DNA of 46,887 nucleotides from Alphaproteobacteria bacterium (GCA_030433335.1 JAUILL010000029.1:1-46887); one strand, 5' to 3'. Shown: positions 8,574 through 18,330, counted from the stretch's first letter. The notes: a model not told the origin generated them from the sequence alone. Translations and numbers: made by a program.

Positions 8574-11500
8574 ATGAAGATCGAACGCAAATTCACCAAA
8601 GCCGGACAAGACGCCTATTCCGAATTGGAATTCGTGCTTACCACTTCTGAAATCCGCAACCCTGACGGGACTGTGGTGTTCAAGCTGGACGAGGTGGAGG
8701 TTCCTGCGAAGTGGAGCCAAGTCGCCAGCGACGTGATTGCGCAGAAGTATTTCCGCAAAGCGGGTGTTCCCTCGGCGACCAAGCGCGTTCGCGAAAAGGG
8801 TGTGCCGGAATTCCTGTGGCGCTCTGTCCCTGCCGATGACGCGGTGATGGGCGGCGAGACCAGCGCCAAGCAAGTGTTCGACCGTCTGGCAGGCGCTTGG
8901 ACCTACTGGGGTTGGAAAGGTGGATACTTCACCACCGAAGCCGACGCTCAGGCCTATTTCGACGAGATGCGTTACATGCTGGCCCGCCAGATGGCCGCGC
9001 CAAACAGTCCCCAGTGGTTCAACACCGGTCTGCATTGGGCCTATGGGATCGACGGTCCCAGCCAGGGCCACTTCTACGTGGACTACAAAACCGGCAAGCT
9101 GACCAAATCGGACAGTGCCTATGAACACCCGCAGCCCCATGCCTGCTTCATCCAGTCGGTCAGCGATGATCTGGTGAACGAGGGCGGCATCATGGACCTG
9201 TGGGTTCGCGAGGCGCGCCTGTTCAAATATGGTTCGGGCACGGGCACCAACTTCTCTAGCCTGCGGGGCGAGGGCGAGGCTCTGTCCGGTGGCGGTAAGT
9301 CGTCGGGTCTGATGGGCTTCCTTAAGATCGGTGACCGTGCGGCTGGCGCAATCAAGTCGGGTGGCACCACCCGCCGCGCCGCGAAGATGGTGATCTGTGA
9401 CGCGGACCACCCCGATATCGAAGACTTCATCAACTGGAAGGTCAAGGAAGAGCAGAAGGTTGCTAGCATCGTTGCCGGCTCCAAGATGCACGAGGCCCGT
9501 CTGAACGAGATTTTCGCTGCGATCCGCCAGTGGGATGGCAGCACCGAAGACGCGGTTGATCCCGCCAAGAATGACGCGCTGAAGGCCGCCATTCGCGGCG
9601 CGAAAAAGAACGCGATCCCAGAGACTTACATCAAGCGCGTGCTGGATTATGCCAAGCAAGGCTACAGCAGCATCGAGTTCCCGACCTACAACACGGACTG
9701 GGACAGCGAAGCCTATGCAAGCGTCTCGGGTCAGAACTCGAACAACTCGGTTCGCGTGACCGACGCGTTCCTGCAGGCGGTCAAGGACGATGCGGATTGG
9801 GAACTGATCCGTCGCACCGATGGCTCGGTCGCCAAGACGATCAAAGCCCGCGACTTGTGGGAGCAGATCGGTCACGCTGCTTGGGCCTGCGCCGATCCGG
9901 GCATCCAGTACCACGACACGGTTAACGCTTGGCACACATGCCCTGAAGACGGGCAAATCCGCGGCTCGAACCCGTGCTCGGAATACATGTTCCTTGACGA
10001 TACCGCGTGTAACTTGGCGTCGATGAACTTGCTGCAGTTCTATAAGGATGGGCAGTTCCAAGTCGAAAACTACATGCACGCCTCGCGTCTGTGGACCCTG
10101 ACGCTGGAAATCAGCGTGATGATGGCGCAGTTCCCGTCCAAGGAAATCGCGCAGCTGTCCTATGACTTCCGTACCTTGGGTCTGGGCTATGCCAATATCG
10201 GCGGTCTGCTGATGCAGATGGGCTATGGCTACGACAGTGCCGAAGGGCGCGCCATGGCCGCCAGCCTGACTGCGATCATGACCGGTGTGTCCTATGCGAC
10301 CTCGGCCGAGGTGGCGGGCGAGTTGGGGACCTTCCCCGGCTATGAGCGCAACGCAGCGCACATGCTGCGCGTCATCCGCAACCACCGCAATGCGGCCCAT
10401 GGCAACACCGATGGGTACGAAGAGCTGGCGGTAAAGCCTGTGCCTCTGGACATCGCGAATTGCCCTGATCCGCGCCTGACTGCCATCGCGGCCAGCTGCT
10501 GGGACGAGGCCCTGCGTCTGGGTGAACAGCACGGTTACCGCAACGCGCAGGCCACTGTGATTGCGCCCACCGGCACCATTGGTCTGGTCATGGACTGCGA
10601 CACCACAGGTATCGAGCCCGACTTTGCTCTGGTGAAATTCAAGAAGCTGGCTGGTGGCGGCTACTTCAAGATCATCAACCGCTCGGTCCCTTCGGCCTTG
10701 GAAAAACTGGGCTACACCAGTGCGCAGATCGAAGAGATTGTCGCCTATGCGGTCGGTCACGGCAGCCTTGGCAACGCGCCTGGGGTGAACCACACCAGCC
10801 TGATCGGACACGGCTTCGGCAATGCCGAGCTTGAGAAGATCGAGACCGCGCTGGCGACCGCTTTCGACATTCGCTTTGTGTTCAACCAGTGGACGCTGGG
10901 AGAGGCCTTCTGCAAGGACGTTCTGGGCATTCCGGCGCCGAAGTTGGTTGATCCCACCTTCGACCTGCTGCGCCACCTCGGCTATACGAAAGCAGAGATC
11001 GACGCGGCCAACGACCACGTCTGCGGGACAATGACGCTCGAGGGCGCACCGCACCTGAAAACCGAACACTACAGCGTGTTCGATTGCGCCAACCCCTGCG
11101 GCAAAAAGGGCAAGCGCTACCTGAGCGTCGAGAGCCACATTCGCATGATGGCGGCGGCCCAGAGCTTTATCTCTGGCGCGATCTCCAAGACCGTGAACAT
11201 GCCCAACGATGCGACGATCGAGGACTGCCAACAGGCCTACGAGCTGTCGTGGGAACTGGGGGTCAAGGCGAACGCGCTTTACCGTGACGGCTCGAAACTG
11301 AGCCAGCCTCTGGCGGCGGCACTGGTCGAAGATGACGACGACGCGGCGGAAATTCTGGAGACAGGTACCCCGCAGGAAAAGGTCGCGGTCATCGCCGAGA
11401 AAATCGTCGAAAAGGTTGTGATCAAAGAGATCATCAAGACCCAGCGCACCAAGCTCCCCGAGCGCCGCAAGGGCTACACCCAGAAGGCCGTCGTTGGCGG

Positions 11501-12212
11501 GCACAAGGTGTACCTGCGGACCGGCGAATATGGCGATGGCTCTCTCGGTGAAATCTTTATCGACATGCACAAAGAGGGGGCCGGCTTCCGCGCGATGATG
11601 AACAACTTCGCCATCGCGGTGTCGGTTGGCCTTCAGTACGGGGTTCCGCTCGAAGAGTTTGTGGATGCTTTTACGTTCACCAAGTTCGAGCCCTCGGGGT
11701 TGGTGCAGGGCAACGACTCGATCAAGAATGCGACCTCAATTCTGGATTACATTTTCCGTGAATTGGCAGTGAGTTATCTGGACCGCACCGATCTGGCCCA
11801 TATCAAGCCCGAAGGCGCGTCGTTCGATGATCTGCACCGCGGCGACGAGCAGGACAAACGCAACTTCCGCGAAGTGCCCCAGAGCCGTGGCAACGACCCG
11901 CTTGAGGTGCTGAAGCAGATCAGCTCGTCCGGTTATCTTCGCAAGCGCGTGCCCGCCGAATTGGTTGTTTTGCGCGGTGGCGGAGATATCCACAGCGAAT
12001 CCGTTGACTCCAAAACTGAGTCACTTCAAGCCCTTAAGACCCTCGCGCCCGAGGCCGACTCAGCTCCTGCTGGGGGAATTGATGCGCGAGCAAAAGCAAA
12101 GATGCAGGGCTACGAAGGCGAGGCTTGCGGGGACTGTGGAAACTACACCCTCGTACGGAACGGCACCTGTATGAAGTGCAACACCTGCGGCGCAACAAGC
12201 GGCTGTAGCTAA
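8574..12212 (+). CDS. nrdJ: Vitamin B12-dependent (class II) ribonucleotide reductase
   Basis: A 1212-aa enzyme that reduces ribonucleotides to deoxyribonucleotides using adenosylcobalamin to make the radical. Family marks: [20 protein letters not shown], the long glycine-rich stretch [59 protein letters not shown], and a C-terminal zinc-ribbon-like tail with [18 protein letters not shown] and a final CS. These tail cysteines are expected to re-reduce the active site. ATG 8574 is chosen because the protein proper begins [20 protein letters not shown]; the 84 codons open upstream have no family similarity. The ribosome site (GGGG) is modest. Confidence 0.96.
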   Translation: MKIERKFTKAGQDAYSELEFVLTTSEIRNPDGTVVFKLDEVEVPAKWSQVASDVIAQKYFRKAGVPSATKRVREKGVPEFLWRSVPADDAVMGGETSAKQVFDRLAGAWTYWGWKGGYFTTEADAQAYFDEMRYMLARQMAAPNSPQWFNTGLHWAYGIDGPSQGHFYVDYKTGKLTKSDSAYEHPQPHACFIQSVSDDLVNEGGIMDLWVREARLFKYGSGTGTNFSSLRGEGEALSGGGKSSGLMGFLKIGDRAAGAIKSGGTTRRAAKMVICDADHPDIEDFINWKVKEEQKVASIVAGSKMHEARLNEIFAAIRQWDGSTEDAVDPAKNDALKAAIRGAKKNAIPETYIKRVLDYAKQGYSSIEFPTYNTDWDSEAYASVSGQNSNNSVRVTDAFLQAVKDDADWELIRRTDGSVAKTIKARDLWEQIGHAAWACADPGIQYHDTVNAWHTCPEDGQIRGSNPCSEYMFLDDTACNLASMNLLQFYKDGQFQVENYMHASRLWTLTLEISVMMAQFPSKEIAQLSYDFRTLGLGYANIGGLLMQMGYGYDSAEGRAMAASLTAIMTGVSYATSAEVAGELGTFPGYERNAAHMLRVIRNHRNAAHGNTDGYEELAVKPVPLDIANCPDPRLTAIAASCWDEALRLGEQHGYRNAQATVIAPTGTIGLVMDCDTTGIEPDFALVKFKKLAGGGYFKIINRSVPSALEKLGYTSAQIEEIVAYAVGHGSLGNAPGVNHTSLIGHGFGNAELEKIETALATAFDIRFVFNQWTLGEAFCKDVLGIPAPKLVDPTFDLLRHLGYTKAEIDAANDHVCGTMTLEGAPHLKTEHYSVFDCANPCGKKGKRYLSVESHIRMMAAAQSFISGAISKTVNMPNDATIEDCQQAYELSWELGVKANALYRDGSKLSQPLAAALVEDDDDAAEILETGTPQEKVAVIAEKIVEKVVIKEIIKTQRTKLPERRKGYTQKAVVGGHKVYLRTGEYGDGSLGEIFIDMHKEGAGFRAMMNNFAIAVSVGLQYGVPLEEFVDAFTFTKFEPSGLVQGNDSIKNATSILDYIFRELAVSYLDRTDLAHIKPEGASFDDLHRGDEQDKRNFREVPQSRGNDPLEVLKQISSSGYLRKRVPAELVVLRGGGDIHSESVDSKTESLQALKTLAPEADSAPAGGIDARAKAKMQGYEGEACGDCGNYTLVRNGTCMKCNTCGATSGCS

Positions 12213-12223
12213 CGCCTTCCAGA

Positions 12224-12256
12224 CCTTGGCAGGGCGGACGGCACGCCCCGCCAAGG
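12224..12256 (+). other. Strong stem-loop between nrdJ and the 86-aa gene
   Basis: CCTTGGC (12224-12230) pairs with GCCAAGG (12250-12256), and GGGCG (12232-12236) with CGCCC (12244-12248). There is one A-C mismatch and a 7-nt loop. No T-run follows, so it is more likely a mRNA 3'-end stabiliser or partial attenuator than a full terminator. Confidence 0.6.
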
Positions 12257-12357
12257 TGTTGGACACGAGGCAGACCGGAGCGCAGACCACCGCGTTTCGT
12301 AAAAGAAAACAACAGGGTGAGGGGCTGCTGCGGCTGGCCCCATGAAAGAAGAGACAC

Positions 12358-12618
12358 ATGCAGTTGGTTTTTGACATCGCTGGTCACGCTTGCATTGCCG
12401 AACGCGTCGAGATGCGGGGCGATACGATCGAAGCCGAGTTCGCCGCTGATGCTGAGGGCCCCTTGTCCGAGGCGCTGGACGATCGGATGGTGATCCTGCT
12501 GAGCGATGACGGCGGCCGTGTCGCGGTGACGTATTCGGTGCTCGAGTATCACACCAACGGCGGCGGTGCGTGCACCGCACGGTTCTCGGTAAATGCACCA
12601 AAACGCGTGCTGCACTGA
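12358..12618 (+). CDS. Conserved-looking small protein of unknown function
   Basis: An 86-aa soluble acidic protein beginning MQLVFDIAGHACIAERVEMR. It looks like a mixed alpha/beta fold with alternating hydrophobic strands (RMVILLSDDGGRVAVTYSVL). I do not recognise the family. An AAGAGA ribosome site lies 5-10 nt upstream. It follows nrdJ by 145 nt in the same direction and sits before a small ORF and a terminator, so it may be cotranscribed with nrdJ. Confidence 0.7.
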   Translation: MQLVFDIAGHACIAERVEMRGDTIEAEFAADAEGPLSEALDDRMVILLSDDGGRVAVTYSVLEYHTNGGGACTARFSVNAPKRVLH

Positions 12619-12634
12619 GATCAGGAATTGTCGC

Positions 12635-12742
12635 GTGGCCCCTCGAATGGACTGCGCGATGATGGGCAACGACCCACACACTGGCGTTCCGGAGCGGATG
12701 CGTTCGCTCCTTAACGCGAACTGGGACGCAGGCAAAAACTAG
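12635..12742 (+). CDS. Possible 35-aa small protein
   Basis: GTG 12635 opens a 35-codon frame reading VAPRMDCAMMGNDPHTGVPE then RMRSLLNANWDAGKN (an ATG at 12647 gives 31 aa). AGGA stands about 9 nt upstream of the GTG. The frame lies 16 nt after the 86-aa gene and ends 40 nt before a strong terminator, the position expected for a last cistron. No family recognised. The coding claim rests on position, ribosome site and non-repetitive composition only. Confidence 0.4.
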   Translation: MAPRMDCAMMGNDPHTGVPERMRSLLNANWDAGKN

Positions 12743-12782
12743 AACGGGCGGTACATAATAATGAGCCCGGTTCCGCGAACCT

Positions 12783-12816
12783 TGGGGGTGCTTCGGCGCC
12801 CCCATTTTTCGTTTTG
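12783..12816 (+). terminator. Rho-independent terminator with TTCG loop
   Basis: TGGGGGTGC (12783-12791) pairs along its full length with GCGCCCCCA (12796-12804) around a TTCG tetraloop, followed by TTTTTCGTTTT. It closes the nrdJ-side transcript. Confidence 0.92.
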
Positions 12817-12892
12817 GGGTCAGGGAATTGCACTTCTGTTGCTCTTTAAGCACCAAGATTTGGTTACAACGTTTTCACACATCAGGCTTGTT

Positions 12893-12919
12893 TTGCTGCA
12901 TTGCAATTACAAGTATAGG
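12893..12919 (+). promoter_or_regulatory. Possible promoter of the pqi operon
   Basis: TTGCTG (12893-12898) and TATAGG (12914-12919) with a 15-nt gap, 43 nt upstream of the pqiA1 start. The -10 is good but the spacing is short. Confidence 0.35.
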
Positions 12920-12961
12920 GGCGTTTGTTAAGAGTTAGCCGTCACCACAAGGGTCATTCGT

Positions 12962-13582
12962 ATGCCGCATTCGCAACAATCGGGGTATATCGTCTGCCCC
13001 CATTGTGATGCGCTCTATGTGCAGCACACCCCCGAATTCGGGGAGCGCGCGGTTTGTACCCGTTGCCGCACCGTGCTGATCGCGCCGCGCAAGAATGCCT
13101 TTATCCGCATCCTCGCCTTGTCGGTGACGAACCTGATCCTCGTGATTGCCGCGCTGTTTTTGCCCTTTCTGCAAATCAGCCGCGCCGGATTTCACAATGA
13201 GACCTCTGTGATGGACGCCGTGCTGGCGTTCTCGGACGGGCCGCTGTTCGTGCTGTCTTTGGCGGTGGGGGCGCTCATCGTGCTGGTGCCGATGATGCGG
13301 ATGATCCTGACGCTCTATGTCTTGGGGCCGATGGTGGCGGGCAGGGCGCCTGCGCGCGGGGCGGCCAAAGCCTTTCGCCTGTTCGAGGCGCTGAAACCTT
13401 GGTCCATGGCAGAGATCTTTGTCCTGGGTTGCGGCGTTGCGCTGGTCAAAGTGTCGGCGCTCGCGCAGGTGCATCTGGGGTCGGCCTTCTGGATGATGGG
13501 CGTGCTGGTGCTTGTGGTTCTGCTCCAAGACAACATGATGTGCCGCTGGTCGGTCTGGAACGCGCTGGAGAAGCGGTCATGA
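12962..13582 (+). CDS. pqiA: Paraquat-inducible protein A family, first half (PqiA1)
   Basis: A 206-aa inner-membrane protein. The N-terminus has a zinc-ribbon-like pair CPHC (C12, C15) and CTRC (C32, C35), followed by four hydrophobic segments. PqiA/LetA proteins are the membrane partners of MCE-domain lipid transporters. E. coli PqiA is one protein of ~417 aa with two such modules. Here the modules are separate genes of 206 and 221 aa that overlap by 4 nt (ATGA). Confidence 0.88.
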   Translation: MPHSQQSGYIVCPHCDALYVQHTPEFGERAVCTRCRTVLIAPRKNAFIRILALSVTNLILVIAALFLPFLQISRAGFHNETSVMDAVLAFSDGPLFVLSLAVGALIVLVPMMRMILTLYVLGPMVAGRAPARGAAKAFRLFEALKPWSMAEIFVLGCGVALVKVSALAQVHLGSAFWMMGVLVLVVLLQDNMMCRWSVWNALEKRS

Positions 13583-14244
13583 GCGATCACCCTCACATCC
13601 CCTCGGCGCGCAGCCGTGGCATGCTGGCCTGCACCCGTTGCGGCGCGGTCTGGTCGATCGAGGCAGAGGGCGAGAAATGCGGTCGCTGCGGCCACACCCT
13701 GCATTCGCGGGACACGAAATCCGTGCAAAAGGTCTGGGCGTGGTGGTTCGCTGGCGTGATGGCCTATATCCCCGCCAACCTCGAACCGATGCTTAAAACA
13801 CGCACATTGGTGATGGAGTCCGAAGCGACCATCGTCGAGGGCGCATTCGAATTGATCCACCACGGTGACATCCCTGTGGCGTTGATCATCCTGATCGCGT
13901 CTGTCGGCATTCCCGTCGCGAAATTCGCAGCCATTGCCTATCTGGCGTTCTCGGTGACGCGGCAGGCCAAGATGTCCTCGCACCGCCGCCAGCACCTCTA
14001 TGAACTGGTCGAATACATCGGACGTTGGTCCATGATCGACGTCTTTGTCGTTGCGATCCTCTCTGCTCTCGTGCAGCTGAATGCGGCGGCGCAAATCTCT
14101 CCGGGGCCAGCGGCGCTGACCTTTGCCCTGTCGGTGATCTTTACCATGCTGTCAGCCCAGAGCTTTGACAGCCGCATGATCTGGGACACCGACACCGCCC
14201 CGACCGATCCCTCCAAGAAAGAAGCCCCCCTTGAGCGACACTGA
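13579..14244 (+). CDS. pqiA: Paraquat-inducible protein A family, second half (PqiA2)
   Basis: A 221-aa protein, the second PqiA module. The zinc-ribbon cysteines are CTRC (C18, C21) and CGRC (C34, C37), followed by membrane segments including AGVMAYIPANLEPMLKT, the conserved proline/asparagine-rich helix of the family, and WSMIDVFVVAILSALVQL. ATG 13579 overlaps the TGA of the first half. Its own end overlaps the pqiB start by 14 nt. Expected to form a complex with PqiA1 and PqiB in the inner membrane. Confidence 0.88.
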   Translation: MSDHPHIPSARSRGMLACTRCGAVWSIEAEGEKCGRCGHTLHSRDTKSVQKVWAWWFAGVMAYIPANLEPMLKTRTLVMESEATIVEGAFELIHHGDIPVALIILIASVGIPVAKFAAIAYLAFSVTRQAKMSSHRRQHLYELVEYIGRWSMIDVFVVAILSALVQLNAAAQISPGPAALTFALSVIFTMLSAQSFDSRMIWDTDTAPTDPSKKEAPLERH

Positions 14245-16336
14245 CACCCCCACCTCCGTCACCATCGAGAGCGCCCGCACCAGCCTGTGGGAGCGTGCGT
14301 CGATCGTTTGGTTGGTGCCTTTGGGCGCGCTGCTGATTGCGCTCGCGATTGCGTGGAACCATTGGCAGTCCCGCGGTCCGCTGATCGAAATCACGTTTTC
14401 AAACGCGTCTGGCATTCGGGCGGGGGAGACCGAGGTTAAATTCCGCGATGTCACTGTCGGTCTGGTCGAACATCTGACCTTGGAAAGTGACATGGAGAAT
14501 GTCACCGCCGAAGTGCGGCTCGAGAAAGAGGTCGCGCAATATGTGGACGACGGTGCCGTGTTCTGGGTCATCCGGCCCGAGGTGACGACGCGCGGTGTGT
14601 CCGGCCTCGATACGGTTCTATCCGGTGTGTTCATCGAGGGCGATTGGGATAGCACCATCGGCGAGGCGAAGTTCGCCTTTGACGGGTTGGAAACGGCCCC
14701 GCTGCTGAGCCCCGGCGAAGAGGGCTTGCGCCTGACAATGCGGGCTGTCGGCGAAGATGGACTGAGTGGCGACTCCCCGATCCTTTATCGCGGCATCGAA
14801 GTGGGCGCTGTTGGTCCGTCGCGGATTGGCAATGATGGCTCGACCGTCTTGGCGGACGCCGTGATTTTCGCGCCTTACGACAAGCTGATCACTTCAACCA
14901 CGCGCTTCTGGAATGCCTCGGGCTTCTCGCTCAGCTTCGGCCCCGAAGGCGCGTCTGTGGACTTTGACACGATCTCGACCCTGATCGCAGGGGGCATCAC
15001 CTTTGACACTGCTGCGTCTGGCGGCCTGCCAGCCAAGGACGGTGATCGCTATGACCTGTTCGACGACGAAACCGAAGCCCGCGCGAGCCTGTTCTCACGC
15101 GCCGAAGGCCCTGAGTTCGAGCTGACTCTGGTATTCGACGACAACGTCTCGGGCCTGCGTCCTGACGCGCCTGTGGAACTCAGTGGCCTGCGAGTGGGTC
15201 GTATCACGAACCTGACGGGCCTCGTGGACCCCGACCGTTTCGGGGACAACCGGGTTCGCCTCTTGGCGACCATGGCGCTACAACCCGAACGTCTTGGCCT
15301 CGGCGAGGATGGCATGGATCCGATCGAGTTCCTGCAAGAGAGCGTTGCCGACGGCATGCGCGCGCGGCTGACCAATGCCTCCTTGCTGACCGGTGGCCTC
15401 AAGGTCGATCTGGTCACGCTGCAGGATGCGCCTGCCGCGACGCTTGATCTGGACGCCGAACCCTATCCCGTGTTCCCGACCGCGCCGCCCGAACTGACCG
15501 ACGTGGCCGCTACAGCCGAAGATATGTTTAACCGCGTCAACAACCTGCCGATCGAACAGCTCCTGCAGTCTGCCATCGACTTCCTGAATGGCGCGACCTC
15601 TCTGATCGCGAACGAGGACACCCAGTCGACGCCCAAAGACATCCGCGATCTGCTGGGTGATATCCGCGGGCTGGTGGGGTCTGATCAGGTGCAGGCGGTG
15701 CCCGAACAGTTGAGCACTTTGCTGACCCAGCTTGGCGGAGTCGCGACCGAATTGAACGACACCCTGAAGCAAGTCAACGAAGCACAAATGGTTGCGACCC
15801 TGAGCGACACGCTGGTCTCCCTGCAAGGAACGGTCGAGCGGGCCAATGCCTCAATCGACGGGGTACCGCAACTGGTCGAGCGTGTGGACGGCGTGATCGC
15901 TAAACTTGAGACTGTGCCGATTGACCAGTTGACCGTGGACCTGTCGGAACTGCTGAAGGCTGTGGATCGCCTGATCGACACCCCGCAAGCCCGCCAACTG
16001 CCCGCCGATTTGTCGCAAACCCTGACCGAAGTCGCCGCTGTTCTGCGTGATCTGCGCGAAGGGGGCACTGTGGCCAACGTCAACACGACGCTCCAATCCG
16101 CAAGCGATGCGGCAGACGCCGTGGCTCGTGCGACCGACGAACTCCCGAGCCTCGTGGATCGTCTGGGTACCTTGATCTCTCAGGCCCAAGCGACCTTGAC
16201 CGGCTATGATGGCAACTCGCAGATCAACCGCGATGCCCGCACCGCCTTGCGTGCTCTGACCGAAGCGATGCGCGCCATTGATGGCCTTGCGCGAACCATC
16301 GAACGCAAACCCAACTCTCTTATTCTGGGACGCTGA
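14231..16336 (+). CDS. pqiB: MCE-domain envelope lipid transport protein PqiB
   Basis: A 701-aa protein with an N-terminal membrane anchor (~26-44). Three MCE domains follow: ~49-140 (IEITFSNASGIRAGETEVKF), ~160-260 (DSPILYRGIEVGAVG) and ~292-400 (PVELSGLRVGRITNL). The tail (~430-690) is rich in helical heptads and probably coiled coil. PqiB rings form periplasm-spanning tubes for lipids. E. coli PqiB is ~546 aa, so the C-terminal needle may be longer here. The start is TTG at 14231, with AAGAAAG upstream inside the end of pqiA2. Confidence 0.9.
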   Translation: MSDTDTPTSVTIESARTSLWERASIVWLVPLGALLIALAIAWNHWQSRGPLIEITFSNASGIRAGETEVKFRDVTVGLVEHLTLESDMENVTAEVRLEKEVAQYVDDGAVFWVIRPEVTTRGVSGLDTVLSGVFIEGDWDSTIGEAKFAFDGLETAPLLSPGEEGLRLTMRAVGEDGLSGDSPILYRGIEVGAVGPSRIGNDGSTVLADAVIFAPYDKLITSTTRFWNASGFSLSFGPEGASVDFDTISTLIAGGITFDTAASGGLPAKDGDRYDLFDDETEARASLFSRAEGPEFELTLVFDDNVSGLRPDAPVELSGLRVGRITNLTGLVDPDRFGDNRVRLLATMALQPERLGLGEDGMDPIEFLQESVADGMRARLTNASLLTGGLKVDLVTLQDAPAATLDLDAEPYPVFPTAPPELTDVAATAEDMFNRVNNLPIEQLLQSAIDFLNGATSLIANEDTQSTPKDIRDLLGDIRGLVGSDQVQAVPEQLSTLLTQLGGVATELNDTLKQVNEAQMVATLSDTLVSLQGTVERANASIDGVPQLVERVDGVIAKLETVPIDQLTVDLSELLKAVDRLIDTPQARQLPADLSQTLTEVAAVLRDLREGGTVANVNTTLQSASDAADAVARATDELPSLVDRLGTLISQAQATLTGYDGNSQINRDARTALRALTEAMRAIDGLARTIERKPNSLILGR

Positions 16337-16338
16337 TT

Positions 16339-16896
16339 ATGACCAAAGCTCTTCCGATCCTCGCTCTGGCGGCACTGGCCGCGTGTACTGCCCCTGAAGT
16401 CCGCTTGGCGACGCCCCAGATCGACAGCGATGTGTCCGTGCGGACCAGCTTCCCCTCGCTTGAAATGCGGCTGGTTAGCCTGCCGACCTACGCGAGCGCC
16501 GAGGAGATCAGCACCCAGCAGGCGGACGGCACGATCACGTCTGGCTCGTCGCTCTTGTGGGCGGATGATCCGGCGCGGGCTGTGACCTTGGCGCTGTCCC
16601 GTCACCTGTCGCTGATCACAGGCGCCACCGTCGCGCCCGAGCCTTGGCCGTTCGATGCCTATGCCTCGGGCCGAGTGGATGTGCGCTTTACGGACATGCT
16701 GGCGCGCTCTGACAACCAGTTCCAGATCGCGGGTCAGTATTTCTTTGTCGATAGCGAAGGGCGGGGCAGGGATCGCGCAGTGCTATTCGACATCCAAGAG
16801 CCGATGTCCGCACCCTTCGGGCCCGCACAGGCCGCTGAGGCACGCGCCCGCGCAATAGCCAAACTAGCGTCGGAGATTGCTCAAAAGGCGCTCTGA
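16339..16896 (+). CDS. pqiC: PqiC-type outer-membrane lipoprotein (ABC-type transport auxiliary family)
   Basis: A 185-aa lipoprotein. The signal peptide ends in a lipobox LAAC (MTKALPILALAALAAC), so Cys16 would be lipidated. The body matches the DUF330/PqiC type, with conserved LWADDPARAVTLALSRHL. It is expected to dock the PqiB tube at the outer membrane. It begins 2 nt after the pqiB stop. Confidence 0.85.
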   Translation: MTKALPILALAALAACTAPEVRLATPQIDSDVSVRTSFPSLEMRLVSLPTYASAEEISTQQADGTITSGSSLLWADDPARAVTLALSRHLSLITGATVAPEPWPFDAYASGRVDVRFTDMLARSDNQFQIAGQYFFVDSEGRGRDRAVLFDIQEPMSAPFGPAQAAEARARAIAKLASEIAQKAL

Positions 16897-17056
16897 CCTT
16901 CCCAAAACCTATCCTATTGGATCGGCTTGCACCCGATTTCACGGCGCAGTGATACCTCAGATGGGCTGCGCCGCGCAATTCCTATGCGGTACGCCTAACT
17001 CACACGCAGTCTGAAAACGACTGCCGAGTACCCGGCGAAACCGTAAGGAAACAAAT
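16897..17056 (+). promoter_or_regulatory. Promoter region of the FIST-like pair
   Basis: 160 nt with no gene. TTGCAC (16927-16932) and TGATAC (16950-16955) are 17 nt apart, a moderate sigma-70 match. A 7-bp stem GGCGCAG (16943-16949) / CTGCGCC (16966-16972) overlaps the -10. No T-run, so no clear end for pqiC. Confidence 0.35.
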
Positions 17057-17263
17057 ATGTCTGTGCCTGCACCTGCTCAGCTTGAGCAAATTCTTCTTAG
17101 CTCCAGTGACCTTTCGAGTGCTTCGCTGGCGACCCGTATCACCGTTGGTCGTCTGCGCACCGAAGTCTCGGGCGACCCCTCATCGCTTTCGCAAAAAGTT
17201 GCAGAACTGACCGAGTTCGCGCAGTCGAACGATTTTGCCGCTGCCGACCTCGCTAACATCTAA
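17057..17263 (+). CDS. Small protein of unknown function, partner of the FIST-like gene
   Basis: A 68-aa soluble protein beginning MSVPAPAQLEQILLSSSDLS, rich in Ser, Ala and Leu. The helical character suggests a small bundle or adaptor. AAGGAAAC about 5-12 nt upstream of the ATG is a good ribosome site. It precedes the FIST-like gene by 21 nt, almost surely in one transcript. Family not recognised. Confidence 0.7.
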   Translation: MSVPAPAQLEQILLSSSDLSSASLATRITVGRLRTEVSGDPSSLSQKVAELTEFAQSNDFAAADLANI

Positions 17264-17284
17264 TCCTGTCCTCGGAGAAAAACT

Positions 17285-18271
17285 ATGAAGAACGAATTCC
17301 TGACCGTAGCCGAGGCATCTGCGCGCATCGCAGCTGGTGACGTAATGACTGTTGCAGGTGACGCGGACCTGCTGACTCAGCTGCCTGCCGGCAAATGGAT
17401 CGGTGGCACCTCGGTCTACTTCGTGACCGAGACCGGCGGCGCAGTCGTACGCGACAAAGTGTTCTGCACCACTTTCGAAGACGTGGCTGATGCCGAAGTG
17501 CGTCAACAGGATGCGGGCTCGCTGAAAGACATCGCAGGCGGCTACAAGGCAGGCGGCTTTACCGTCGTTCTGATCCCCGCGTTCTCGAAAACCCACACCA
17601 CCTTTGCAGAAGACGCACCGAGCATGGGCGCGCTGTTCTCGCAGCCGCTGGTTGGCTGGATTTCGGGCGTACACCTTGATGAACTGGGCACCGCCAAGCC
17701 GCTGGTCTTCAACGGTGCGAATGCAAGCGCGGTCGAAGACGGCGCGGTCTGCCTGCACATCGCACTGCCCGCAGGTGCAAAGGTCAACACCGACATCGTC
17801 AACATCTTTGATCAGGGCCATAACGCTGGCACCACCTTCACCTTCCAGGAAAAAGGCTTTGCTGCGACCACCGCAGTCGTCGAAGGCCGTGAGGTGAACT
17901 TTGCCGAGTACCTGACCGAGAACAACATCGACACCCGTCTGCCGCTGGTGGCCAACTATGCAGGCGCACGCGTCAACGTATCGGTTCAGGCCGTGGACAC
18001 CGACAATGGCAGCGTTGCGTTCTACGCGCCCGTCATGCCCGGCGTTGAATACCAGCTGGCTGCACCCGTCACCGACTACGCAGGCACCTTTGCTGCAAAC
18101 CTCGGCGACAGCGGCGTGGGCCAGTACTCGTGCAACTGCATCCTGAACTACCTCTATGGCGAGCTCGAAGGCAAATCGACCGGCACCTTTACCGGCCCCG
18201 TGACCTTTGGCGAAATCGCTTACATCCTGCTGAACCAGACACTGGTGAAGCTGGACATTCAGGCCGCCTAA
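17285..18271 (+). CDS. FIST-like protein of unknown function
   Basis: A 328-aa protein without signal peptide or membrane segment. The early segment LPAGKWIGGTSVYFV and the late segment SCNCILNYLYGELEG followed by TGPVTFGEIAYILLNQTLV resemble the N- and C-terminal halves of FIST domains, predicted small-ligand sensors usually fused to signalling modules. Here the domain stands alone. Alanine codons lean to GCA/GCT, as in ndk and the TRAP binding protein, suggesting high expression. GGAG lies 8 nt before the ATG, and a strong terminator follows. Possibly the family now called DUF6976, though I am not certain of that name. Ligand and role unknown. Confidence 0.7.
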   Translation: MKNEFLTVAEASARIAAGDVMTVAGDADLLTQLPAGKWIGGTSVYFVTETGGAVVRDKVFCTTFEDVADAEVRQQDAGSLKDIAGGYKAGGFTVVLIPAFSKTHTTFAEDAPSMGALFSQPLVGWISGVHLDELGTAKPLVFNGANASAVEDGAVCLHIALPAGAKVNTDIVNIFDQGHNAGTTFTFQEKGFAATTAVVEGREVNFAEYLTENNIDTRLPLVANYAGARVNVSVQAVDTDNGSVAFYAPVMPGVEYQLAAPVTDYAGTFAANLGDSGVGQYSCNCILNYLYGELEGKSTGTFTGPVTFGEIAYILLNQTLVKLDIQAA

Positions 18272-18295
18272 TCCGCTAGGGACAGTGGAACAGGA

Positions 18296-18330
18296 AACGC
18301 CCCGCAGATCACTCTGCGGGGCGTTTTTTT
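18296..18330 (+). terminator. Terminator after the FIST-like gene
   Basis: AACGCCCCGCAG (18296-18307) pairs perfectly with CTGCGGGGCGTT (18314-18325), with a 6-nt loop and a run of seven T's. It stands between convergent genes. Confidence 0.93.

Noticed and set aside
8370..11570. Very long open frame (over 1000 codons) antisense to nrdJ
   Set aside because: It is the mirror of strong codon bias in nrdJ. The translation shows no family motif and has the Arg/Val/Leu/Gly-rich composition typical of shadows in GC-rich genes.
12224..12256. Terminator directly after nrdJ
   Set aside because: Strong stem but no T-run. Listed as a stem-loop instead.
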